Shown here piece after piece: positions 16,643-24,400 of a DNA stretch of 45,843 nucleotides. Origin of the DNA: Yoonia sp. (GTDB taxonomy: Bacteria; Pseudomonadota; Alphaproteobacteria; Rhodobacterales; Rhodobacteraceae); the NCBI RefSeq assembly GCF_030731595.1, contig NZ_JANQTS010000066.1, forward strand, positions 1 to 45,843. The letters run 5' to 3'. A program made the translations under genes and the position numbers. The notes beneath the pieces were generated by a model. The model was not told the origin of the DNA. It worked only from the letters and a program-made list of their open reading frames with translations, and made no database searches. Positions within the stretch are counted from its first letter, which is position 1. Each line of letters begins with the position of its first letter.

Positions 16643-17400
16643 TGCTGCGGAAGATTGCTGTACCCGTCTTGGCGATTGTCGCCTTTCTTGGACTGTGGGA
16701 ACTTTTGGTCTGGGTCAATGACTGGCCGAACTACAAAATGGCCTCGCCTTCTGATTTGCCGCCAGCGTTTTGGAGGTACAAGGAACTCTTCCTGACAATG
16801 GGCTGGCAAACCCTGTGGCGCACCGTTGCCGGTCTGCTTTTGGCGGTCGTGTTTGGAACTGCGATCGGCATGATCATCGGTTTTTCCAAGATCGCACGCG
16901 ATGCGCTTTACCCGCTTCTGGTGGGCTTTAACGCAATTCCCAAGGCCACGCTGGTGCCTGTGATTTCGCTGATCTTTATCGGCCAGCATGATTTCAACAC
17001 GATCCTCATGGCCTTCATGATCTCGTTCTTTCCGATCGCGGTTTCGGTGGGCATCGGGCTGTCGACGCTCGAACCCGAATACCGCGATATCCTGCGCGCA
17101 TTGGGCGCGTCGCGGCTGACGATCTTCCGCAAGATCGCATTGCCCAAGACATTGCCCGAATTCTTTGGCGCGCTCAAAGTCTCGGCGACTTTGGCGTTTA
17201 TCGGCACAAACCTTGTGGAAATCATCAGCCCGCACGGGCGCGGTTTGGGGGCCTTGTTCAAGTCAGGCGAGACAAACGGGGACTATCCGCTGATGTTCGC
17301 GGTTCTGATCGCATTGGCGTTTCTGGGTATTCTTTTGTACTATGCGGTGATCATTCTGGAACGGATTTTCGCAGGCTGGGCAGAGCGCGAAGCGAGCTGA
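16642..17400 (+). CDS. ABC transporter permease (SsuC/TauC/ThiX type)
   Basis: A 252-residue inner-membrane permease with about six hydrophobic segments. The coupling-helix EAA motif appears as DILRALGASRLTIFRKIALP, typical of the BPD-type permease of NitT/TauT importers. It overlaps the ATPase stop codon by one base and completes the three-gene importer. The substrate is unknown. Confidence 0.92.
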   Translation: MLRKIAVPVLAIVAFLGLWELLVWVNDWPNYKMASPSDLPPAFWRYKELFLTMGWQTLWRTVAGLLLAVVFGTAIGMIIGFSKIARDALYPLLVGFNAIPKATLVPVISLIFIGQHDFNTILMAFMISFFPIAVSVGIGLSTLEPEYRDILRALGASRLTIFRKIALPKTLPEFFGALKVSATLAFIGTNLVEIISPHGRGLGALFKSGETNGDYPLMFAVLIALAFLGILLYYAVIILERIFAGWAEREAS

Positions 17401-17422
17401 TTGCAGGGAGCCGATCGCCGGC

Positions 17423-17632
17423 ATGACGGCTGCTCAGAGCTTTTGGCTTTCAAGCAAATGTGCCTTTGTGCTGTCTTTGGCTTCTTGCGCGCAGGCTGGC
17501 CCGCTACCTTGTTCCTTGGTCACTCCGACATGTTCGCTTTGCCGTTGCGGGCTGTCCAAGAACAAGCCCTTCTGCGACGGGTCCCACCTTGCGGCCAAAT
17601 GGTCGGATGACGGCACCGGCACGCCAGATTGA
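17423..17632 (+). CDS. Small CDGSH iron-sulfur protein
   Basis: A 69-residue protein ending in a complete CDGSH motif: CRCGLSKNKPFCDGSH. This provides three Cys and one His for a redox-active 2Fe-2S cluster as in mitoNEET-type proteins. The N-terminal 35 residues are hydrophobic and cysteine-containing (FVLSLASCAQAG) and look like a membrane anchor or lipoprotein-like leader, unusual for this family. Alternatively, translation starts later or the N-terminus has degenerated. It follows the ABC permease gene by 22 bases. Function unknown. Confidence 0.6.
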   Translation: MTAAQSFWLSSKCAFVLSLASCAQAGPLPCSLVTPTCSLCRCGLSKNKPFCDGSHLAAKWSDDGTGTPD

Positions 17633-17815
17633 GGAGGCTGCCTTTGGGGGTGTCTGTGGCGCGATCACGGTCATGGCGCCGTAGATGGCGATGCAGCCAA
17701 GGATAGAGAACCCGGGGCAACAGGCGGTGATCCTCTGCGGGTCTGCCATGTGTCGCGGCATTGGCCGGCAAGACATCAGGCCGCAAAACTGCGCGGCAAA
17801 GCCTATAGGCGACCC

Positions 17816-18463
17816 TCAGTCGACCAGAATCCGATCCGCATATTCCGGCAGCAGGCGCGCCAGCAGCCGGAATGTCGCGGCGACAGCCAGATCCGGCGTA
17901 GTTGTGTCGGGAAACAGGTGCAGCTTTTGCCAGTAGCCATCGGTGACGTTTTCGATCCAGTCAGAGACTTCGATACCGGCAGACGCGGGGGCAGCGGCCA
18001 GAAGTCTTGCACAGATCGCCCGCATGGCGTCCCGATGCGCGATATCGAATTCGGTCGAAAGGGCGGCATATTGCGGCGTGTATTTTTCCTCGCCCCAGAA
18101 GGCGAACCACAGGGCAAGGCTTTCTGGGCCGCAGACAGCGGGCGCAAAGTCGGCGCGGATCATGGCCATCACCTGCTCAAGCGGATCGTCACCCGCAGCG
18201 GCAAGCATCTGCTTCCAGTTCTGGTCGTATTTCTGGTAATGATCGCGCAAGGTTTCGGTCAGCAGCCCGGTCTTTGATTTGAAGTAAAAGACGGCGACAC
18301 CTTGGGACAGTCCTGCCTCGGCAGCGACTGTGGCCAGCGTGGTCTTGGCCAAGCCTTTGGACACAATCGACCGGCGCGTCGCGTCCAAAAGCTGCGCACG
18401 GCGCTTGTCGGCGTTTTCCTTGCGCTCTTTGCGCGGGCGTTGCGTCGATAGGTCAGTCGTCAC
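17816..18463 (-). CDS. TetR-family regulator, BetI-like
   Basis: About 215 residues from GTG 18463 (VTTDLS); upstream in-frame codons lack a ribosome-binding site. The N-terminal helix-turn-helix is KTTLATVAAEAGLSQGVAVF with the TetR hallmark YFKSKTGLL. The C-terminal half (PESLALWFAFWGEEKYTPQY) resembles the BetI group, regulators tied to choline and betaine genes. It diverges from the FAD oxidoreductase operon across 143 bases containing a perfect 14-bp palindrome. The same palindrome recurs before the other two intergenic promoter regions of the cluster, so this protein is the probable repressor of all of them, responding to the catabolic substrate. Confidence 0.9.
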   Translation of the reverse strand: MTTDLSTQRPRKERKENADKRRAQLLDATRRSIVSKGLAKTTLATVAAEAGLSQGVAVFYFKSKTGLLTETLRDHYQKYDQNWKQMLAAAGDDPLEQVMAMIRADFAPAVCGPESLALWFAFWGEEKYTPQYAALSTEFDIAHRDAMRAICARLLAAAPASAGIEVSDWIENVTDGYWQKLHLFPDTTTPDLAVAATFRLLARLLPEYADRILVD

Positions 18464-18535
18464 GCGATTGGCTCTTTTCCAGTGTCTGGCCCCTTGTCCC
18501 ACAATCGCCCGCATGTGTCAGCCGCAATTTATTTG

Positions 18536-18549
18536 TTTGAGCGCTCAAA
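18536..18549. promoter_or_regulatory. Palindromic operator 1 of the catabolic regulon
   Basis: The perfect palindrome TTTGAGCGCTCAAA lies between the TetR gene (73 bases away) and the FAD oxidoreductase operon (58 bases to its GTG). Related copies occur at 26466-26479 and 33774-33787. It is the probable binding site of the adjacent TetR protein. Confidence 0.75.
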
Positions 18550-18606
18550 AAACTTTACCCCCATTTGCCTGCGCGTTAGGCTGGCAAGAACACAAGAGGG
18601 CAAAGC

Positions 18607-20244
18607 GTGGCAAAGCACGATACATATGACGCGATTGTCGCGGGCGCTGGACACAATGGGCTGACGACGGCCTGCTATCTGGCCAAGGCTGGGCTCAAGA
18701 CGCTGGTGGTTGAAAAGAACGACTGGATCGGCGGGGCCGCGGTCAGCCGTTCACTGATTGATGGCTGGACGTATTCGAACTGTTCCTACGTCTGTTCGCT
18801 GTTGCGACGCGAGATCGTGCGGGATCTGGAGCTGCCGCGCTTTGGCTTGCAGGTCATTCCTTACGAGGGCGGTGCGACCTTTACCCCCGAGGGGGATTAT
18901 TTCGCCTATATGTCCGATCACGATGCGTTGCGGCGCGAGTTGGCGCGCCATAGCCCGCGCGATGCCGATGCCTATGACCGCTTCAGTCAGGCCGTGATCC
19001 GCCAGTGCCGTTTTATCCGGCCGTTCCTGCTGCGCAATGCGCCTGATCCAACCTCGCTGCGGCCGCGCGATTTGTCCGAACTGCTGTTTCTGGTCAAACA
19101 GGCCCACGGCCTTGGCGCGAAAGAACTGGGCGAGACCCTGCGTTTCTGGACAATGTCGATCGGTGATTTTCTCGATTCATACTTCGAAAGCGATCTGGTC
19201 AAAGCCCATATCGCGGGTGCAGGGATCATCGGGACAGGCTTGGGCGTCTATTCCCCCGGCACCGCTTATGTCTTGCTGCACCACTATATGGGCGATGTTG
19301 ACGGGGCGATTGGTGCTTGGGGCTTTGCCCGTGGCGGCATGGGGGCCATTTCCAACGCTTTGGGCGCGGCATTCGAAGAGGCCGGTGGCGAGATCATCAA
19401 AGGCGCGGGCGTTGACCAGTTCCTTGTGCGCAATGGCAAAGTCACAGGGGTCGCGCTTGAGAACGGCGATGAATACCATGCGCCGATTGTCGCCTCGAAC
19501 ATGGACGTCAAACGCACCTTCTTGCAGCATACAGACCGCGCGGCCTTGCCAAGCGCCTTCACCAAAGCTGTCGAGCGCTTCAAGATCAGAGGATCGTCGG
19601 CCAAACTGAATATCGCGCTGGACCGGCTGCCATCTTTCCCCGCAGCCCCCAAGGGGGCCACCTTCCTGCGCGGCGACATGCATTGTTCCACGACATTGAA
19701 CGAGTTGGAGCGTGCCTATGACGACTGGAAAGACGGGCGTTGGTCGCAGGACCCCTATTTCGATATGCTGATCCCCAGCCAGATCGATCCGACAATGGCG
19801 CCACCCGGCAAACATATGATGACGGTCTTTGTGCAATACGCGCCCTACGACCTTGAGGTTGATGGCGTGCGCAGCGGCGAAAACTGGAATGATGCCACGC
19901 GTAAGGCGATGGCGGATTGTGTGCTGGACAAGATTGCAGTGGCCTGTCCGGACATTCGCGAGCGGGTGGTCCACGCAGAGGTGCGCACCCCTTGGGACAT
20001 CGAACGCGAGGTGGGTCTGACCGAAGGCAATATTTTCCAAGGCGAACTGACCTTTGACCAGCTTCTCTTTAACCGTCCGGTGCCGGGTTACGCCCAATAT
20101 GACACCCCTATTCGGGGCATGTATATCGTGGGCTCTTCGGCGCACCCCGGTGGTGGCGTGATGGCCGCACCCGGTGCCAACGCCGCACGGGAAATCCTGC
20201 GCAATATCGGCAAGGGCAAATCCATGCCCGACTTTGCGGCATAA
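18607..20244 (+). CDS. FAD-dependent oxidoreductase, PYROXD2/phytoene-desaturase-like (1)
   Basis: A 545-residue flavoprotein. The N-terminal dinucleotide-binding motif is VAGAGHNGLTTACYLAKAGL and the C-terminal FAD segment is GMYIVGSSAHPGGGVMAAPG. The family contains carotenoid desaturases and the poorly understood PYROXD2 group; no carotenoid genes are nearby, so an amine or C-N/C-C oxidation role in the cluster is more likely. The start is GTG 18607 with AAGAGGG 6 bases upstream. It is the first gene of a four-gene operon behind operator 1, and a second homologue follows 10 bases later, which suggests a heteromer or sequential steps. Confidence 0.88.
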   Translation: MAKHDTYDAIVAGAGHNGLTTACYLAKAGLKTLVVEKNDWIGGAAVSRSLIDGWTYSNCSYVCSLLRREIVRDLELPRFGLQVIPYEGGATFTPEGDYFAYMSDHDALRRELARHSPRDADAYDRFSQAVIRQCRFIRPFLLRNAPDPTSLRPRDLSELLFLVKQAHGLGAKELGETLRFWTMSIGDFLDSYFESDLVKAHIAGAGIIGTGLGVYSPGTAYVLLHHYMGDVDGAIGAWGFARGGMGAISNALGAAFEEAGGEIIKGAGVDQFLVRNGKVTGVALENGDEYHAPIVASNMDVKRTFLQHTDRAALPSAFTKAVERFKIRGSSAKLNIALDRLPSFPAAPKGATFLRGDMHCSTTLNELERAYDDWKDGRWSQDPYFDMLIPSQIDPTMAPPGKHMMTVFVQYAPYDLEVDGVRSGENWNDATRKAMADCVLDKIAVACPDIRERVVHAEVRTPWDIEREVGLTEGNIFQGELTFDQLLFNRPVPGYAQYDTPIRGMYIVGSSAHPGGGVMAAPGANAAREILRNIGKGKSMPDFAA

Positions 20245-20254
20245 AGGGGGGCAG

Positions 20255-21811
20255 ATGACCGATAACCGCTTTGATGCCGTTGTGATTGGCGCAGGACACA
20301 ACGGGTTGACCGCCGCCGCGACCCTTGCGCAACAGGGCAAATCTGTCTGTGTGCTAGAGCGTGCAGACCGGATTGGGGGCATGTCCAGATCCGCTGATCT
20401 GGGGGGTGCCACCCTTCCTGAAATGGCGCATTTGCTTTACAACCTGAATCCGGGCGTGGCCAAAAGCCTGGGGCTGAAGATTGCCAGCCGCGCCTTGCCG
20501 ACGGTAGCGCTTTGCCCCGCGCAACAGCATGTCGTGATCCAAGGCAAGACGGCCCAATACGCCAATGGTGACGCGCATCCCGATGCGGCGGCCTATGCGG
20601 CTCTCTATCAGCGGCTCAAGACGTTCGCAGCCCTTTTGGGGCAGTTGGCCGAAGGCGCACCACCTGCATTGGCGGGCGGGATGCTGAATGCCAAGACCCT
20701 GCAAGAGATGATGGCGCTGGGCAAACTGGGGCTCGGGCTGAAGCGGTTGGGCAAGGTGGAAATGCGCGAGTTTCTGCGTGTGATCCTGTCGAATGCCTAT
20801 GATCTGATTTTGGATGAACTATCGGACGGGCCTTTGGCGGGGGCCTTGGCTGCTGATGCGGTGCGTGGGGCCTATGCCGGGCCACGGTCGCCCGGAACCG
20901 TGTTTTCGTTGATGTACCGCTTGGGCAATGGCGGCGATGTGACATTGCCCATTGGCGGGATGGGTGCGGTTGCCGCAGCCTTTGCCGATGCAGCGACCAA
21001 GCAGGGCGTGCAGATCCGCACAGACGTGGATATTGCATCGCTGGTGATCGCCAACGACAGGGTGCAAGGCGTGCTGCTTTCGGACGGGACGACGATCCAC
21101 GCCGATGCCGTGCTGTCGAGTGCGGGGGCAATGCAGACCATGCAGATCGCCGGCATCGCCCATTTCGATGTCGAGGCGACACGCCGTATGCGGCATCTGC
21201 GTAACAAGGGGACCACGGCAAAGGTCAATCTGGTCCTGCGCAATCTGCCAGCCTTTACGGGGCTCACGCGTGAACAAACAGCGGGCCGCTTGCTGGTCGC
21301 ACCTTCGGCGGTCGCGGTCGAACGCGCCTTTAACCCCGCAAAATATGGCGGCATCTCAAAGTCCCCGTTGATCGAGGCTGTCATCCCGACGTTGACAGAC
21401 ACGACGCTTGCACCCGATGGCACCCATATCCTTTCGGCCATTGTCAGTTACGTCCCGCATGGTTTGGAGGGTGGCTGGACCGACGCTGCCCGCGCAGACC
21501 TGCTGGACCGCGTGGTGCAAACGCTCGAAGCCTATGCGCCGGGGATTGGTGAACTGATCACCCATTCTCAGGTACTCTCGCCTGCGGATATCGAGACCAT
21601 GACCGGCGCACCGGGCGGGCATTGGCACCATGCGGAAATGGGGATCGACCAGATTTTGACGGTGCGGCCCGCCAATCTGATGGCCCGCTATGCCTTTGGT
21701 GTCGGGGGGCTTTATCTTTGCGGGGCTTCTGCGCATCCGGGGGGGGACGTGATGGGGGCCGCTGGCCGCAACGCCGCGATGCAAGTGATCAAGGACGGGG
21801 TGCTGCGGTGA
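20255..21811 (+). CDS. FAD-dependent oxidoreductase, PYROXD2/phytoene-desaturase-like (2)
   Basis: A 518-residue flavoprotein starting at ATG 20255 after AAAGGGGGG. The dinucleotide fold is VVIGAGHNGLTAAATLAQQG, and the end has GLYLCGASAHPGGDVMGAAG. It is clearly homologous to the preceding gene (shared GAGHNGL, GGMGA and SAHPGG motifs) but divergent in between, so the pair is an old duplication and not a recent tandem copy. Its stop overlaps the start of the GcvT-like gene (TGATG), which indicates coupled expression. The substrate is unknown. Confidence 0.88.
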   Translation: MTDNRFDAVVIGAGHNGLTAAATLAQQGKSVCVLERADRIGGMSRSADLGGATLPEMAHLLYNLNPGVAKSLGLKIASRALPTVALCPAQQHVVIQGKTAQYANGDAHPDAAAYAALYQRLKTFAALLGQLAEGAPPALAGGMLNAKTLQEMMALGKLGLGLKRLGKVEMREFLRVILSNAYDLILDELSDGPLAGALAADAVRGAYAGPRSPGTVFSLMYRLGNGGDVTLPIGGMGAVAAAFADAATKQGVQIRTDVDIASLVIANDRVQGVLLSDGTTIHADAVLSSAGAMQTMQIAGIAHFDVEATRRMRHLRNKGTTAKVNLVLRNLPAFTGLTREQTAGRLLVAPSAVAVERAFNPAKYGGISKSPLIEAVIPTLTDTTLAPDGTHILSAIVSYVPHGLEGGWTDAARADLLDRVVQTLEAYAPGIGELITHSQVLSPADIETMTGAPGGHWHHAEMGIDQILTVRPANLMARYAFGVGGLYLCGASAHPGGDVMGAAGRNAAMQVIKDGVLR

Positions 21812-22995
21812 TGGTCAAAGTCAATCATGTGCCCATGGGTCTGATCGAGACACCGTTCCATGCGCGTCTGGAACCGCTGAGCCGAGCCAAATCATGGACC
21901 GGCTGGGCCGGGTTCATCTCGCCTTTGGTTCTGGACACGGTCGAGTTCGAGTATTTCGCGATCCGCAATCAGACCACGCTTTTTGATATCTCGCCGATGC
22001 ACAAGTATAGGGTGACGGGGCCGGATGCCGCGGCGGTGATGAACCGGCTCGTGACCCGCGATGTGACCAAGATTGCAGATGGTCGCGTCGGCTATGTCAT
22101 GTGGTGCGATGAGGAAGGGATGCTGATCGACGATGGCACCCTGTTCCGGTTCAGCGCCACGGATTTTCGCCTGTGTTGTCAGGAACCGATGCTGACTTGG
22201 CTTTTGGACACGGCTTGGGGTTTCGATGCGCAGGTCTTGGATGAAAGCGATGCAATCGCAGGCCTGTCCCTGCAAGGCCCGACATCGTGGTCATTGCTGC
22301 AAGATGCGGGCTTTGCTGCGGCGCAGAACATGAAACCCTTCGATTGGCGCGAAGTGGAACCCGATATCTGGATTTCGCGCACCGGCTTTACAGGCGATTT
22401 AGGCTATGAGCTTTGGGTGCCAAAGGCCAAGGCGCTCGATCTTTGGGACAGGCTTTGGGCCGCGGGCGATCATTGGGGCGTGCGTGCCATCGGGTTCGAA
22501 GCGCTGAACCTCTGCCGGATCGAGGCGGGCTTTGTTGCGGCGGGCGTTGATTTTCAGCCCGTGCATGCGGTGATGCGTCTGCATCGCGGGCGCACCCCGA
22601 TCGAACTGGGCTTTGGCAAGATGGTGCATTTCGACAAAGGCCATTTCAACGGACGCCGCGCGCTGCTGCAACACCGCGAGGCTGGCGCACGCTATACTTT
22701 GGCCAAGATCGACATCGCGGGGTTCAAGCCGGCCAATGGCGCATTGATTTACCATCGCAAAAAGAAAGAGGTGGGCTTTGTCACCTCGGGGGTCTGGTCC
22801 CCGACCACAAAGCGCAATATCGCCCTGGCCGAGCTGAAAGCCCCTTACGGGATCGAGATCAAGGATGATCTCTGGGCCGAGATTTACGTCAATGAAGAAG
22901 GCAGATGGGACAAAAGACTGGTCCCGGTCACCCTGCAAGACAAGCCCTTTTTTATCAATCAACGCGCGCGCGCTACACCGCCGCACCCCTTTTGA
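21811..22995 (+). CDS. GcvT-like aminomethyltransferase family protein
   Basis: A 394-residue tetrahydrofolate-dependent C1 transfer protein. The GcvT fold shows in LFDISPMHKYRVTGPDAAAV, NRLVTRDV, DDGTLFRFSATDF and SRTGFTGDLGYELWVP. Relatives include glycine cleavage T protein, the folate domains of dimethylglycine and sarcosine dehydrogenases, and DmdA, which demethylates DMSP. No glycine cleavage partners are present. In this operon it is best seen as accepting methyl or formaldehyde-level carbon from N-demethylation onto THF. DmdA itself is not supported without a closer comparison. The ATG overlaps the previous stop by one base. Confidence 0.87.
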   Translation: MVKVNHVPMGLIETPFHARLEPLSRAKSWTGWAGFISPLVLDTVEFEYFAIRNQTTLFDISPMHKYRVTGPDAAAVMNRLVTRDVTKIADGRVGYVMWCDEEGMLIDDGTLFRFSATDFRLCCQEPMLTWLLDTAWGFDAQVLDESDAIAGLSLQGPTSWSLLQDAGFAAAQNMKPFDWREVEPDIWISRTGFTGDLGYELWVPKAKALDLWDRLWAAGDHWGVRAIGFEALNLCRIEAGFVAAGVDFQPVHAVMRLHRGRTPIELGFGKMVHFDKGHFNGRRALLQHREAGARYTLAKIDIAGFKPANGALIYHRKKKEVGFVTSGVWSPTTKRNIALAELKAPYGIEIKDDLWAEIYVNEEGRWDKRLVPVTLQDKPFFINQRARATPPHPF

Positions 22996-23014
22996 AACTG
23001 ACTTGGAGACCATC

Positions 23015-24400
23015 ATGACCAAGGCAAGCCCAACGCTGCATTCCCGCCCCAATACCCCGTCCGCGGAAACGCTCTCGAAATGGGATCGGGAACATCAGAT
23101 CCACCCTTGGGCGGCGATGGATGACTGGCGCACCTATGACAACATGATGGTTGATAGCGCTAAGGGTATCTATTTCTGGGATGCAGACGGGAAACGCTAT
23201 ATTGACGGACCGGGCGGCATGTGGTGCAGCCAGATCGGATATGGCCGCCGCGAAATGGCCGAAGCGATTGCCGATCAGGTGATCAAACTCTCCTATACCT
23301 CGCCCTTTACCAATGCCACCGAACCTTCTGCGCTTTTGGCCAAGAAGATTGCCGAGATGGCACCGGGTGATCTGAATAACGTCATGTTCACGACCGGCGG
23401 ATCAACAGCTGTCGATACCGCGCTGCGCACGATGCAGTATTTCAACAACCGCCGTGGCTTGCCTGACAAAAAGCTGATTATCGCCCGCGAAAAAGGCTAT
23501 CACGGATCGACCTATCTGGCCCATTCGGTGACGGGCAAGGAACGCGACCAAAGCCATTTCGACTTTGAAACCCGGCTTGTGCATTTCCTGCCCGACGTGA
23601 ACCCCTATCGCCGCCCCGAAGGGATGAGTGTCGACGATTGGTGTGACGCGAAAGTGGCCGATCTGGAGAATGCGATTGCGCGTTTGGGCGCTGACCGCAT
23701 CGGCGCGTTTATCGCAGAGCCGATCCTGAGTTCGGGCGGCGTGATCGTCCCGCCAGAGGGCTATCACAAGCGCACCTGGGAGATTTGCCGCGCCAATGAC
23801 ATTCTCTATATCTCGGACGAAGTGGTCACTGGATTTGGCCGCTTGGGCCACTGGTTCGCGTCAGAGGCTGTGTTTGGTATCGTCCCCGATATCATCACCT
23901 CTGCCAAAGGGCTGACATCGGGGTATTTGCCCTTGGGAGCCTGCATCATTTCAGACCGCGTAATGGAGCAGATGACGGGCCTTGGTGAAGCCTCGGCCTT
24001 TACCAACGGCTATACCTATTCGGCCCATCCGGTGTCATGCGTGGCCGCTTTGAAGAATATCGAGATCATGGAGCGCGAAGGCATATTGGAGCACGTTCGC
24101 GCCGTGACGCCACATTTTCAGGCCCGCCTGAAAGCCTTGCTGCGGTTCGATATTGTGGGCGATGCGCGTGGCATGGGGCTGATCGGCTGTATCGAAGGCA
24201 AGGGCAAGAATCTGGAGGCAGAGCGCACGCTTGGCGCGCGGATTGATGCAGCTTGTGAAGAACTTGGGTTGATGGTCCGGCCTCTCATCAACATGGCTGT
24301 GTTCTCGCCGCCGCTGATCATTACAATCGACCAAATCGACGAGATGTTTGATATTCTGGAAAAAGCGCTGGAAAAAGTCTCGGCCGATATGGCGGCCTAG
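23015..24400 (+). CDS. Class III PLP-dependent aminotransferase
   Basis: A 461-residue fold-type I transaminase. The PLP lysine is in ITSAKGLTSGYLPLGACI, the cofactor-phosphate segment is FTTGGSTAVDTALR and the aspartate motif is ISDEVVTGFGRLG. The family acts on omega-amino acids, taurine, beta-alanine or similar amines with pyruvate as common acceptor. The start ATG 23015 follows TTGGAGAC. It ends the operon and converges with the TMADH-like gene (4-bp overlap of 3' ends). It likely removes the amino group once N-methyl groups are gone. Confidence 0.92.
   Translation: MTKASPTLHSRPNTPSAETLSKWDREHQIHPWAAMDDWRTYDNMMVDSAKGIYFWDADGKRYIDGPGGMWCSQIGYGRREMAEAIADQVIKLSYTSPFTNATEPSALLAKKIAEMAPGDLNNVMFTTGGSTAVDTALRTMQYFNNRRGLPDKKLIIAREKGYHGSTYLAHSVTGKERDQSHFDFETRLVHFLPDVNPYRRPEGMSVDDWCDAKVADLENAIARLGADRIGAFIAEPILSSGGVIVPPEGYHKRTWEICRANDILYISDEVVTGFGRLGHWFASEAVFGIVPDIITSAKGLTSGYLPLGACIISDRVMEQMTGLGEASAFTNGYTYSAHPVSCVAALKNIEIMEREGILEHVRAVTPHFQARLKALLRFDIVGDARGMGLIGCIEGKGKNLEAERTLGARIDAACEELGLMVRPLINMAVFSPPLIITIDQIDEMFDILEKALEKVSADMAA

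Noticed and set aside
17504..17776. 90-residue reverse open frame with a hydrophobic segment (GFSILGCIAIYGAMTVIAP)
   Set aside because: It overlaps the CDGSH gene on the other strand and lacks a recognisable family; possible but not supportable.
19177..20412. 411-residue reverse open frame
   Set aside because: It is antisense to the first FAD oxidoreductase and runs into the second; no family features or ribosome-binding site.
21811..22995. DMSP demethylase DmdA
   Set aside because: The gene is of the same GcvT superfamily, but I see no DmdA-specific evidence and its operon partners are N-demethylation and transamination enzymes.
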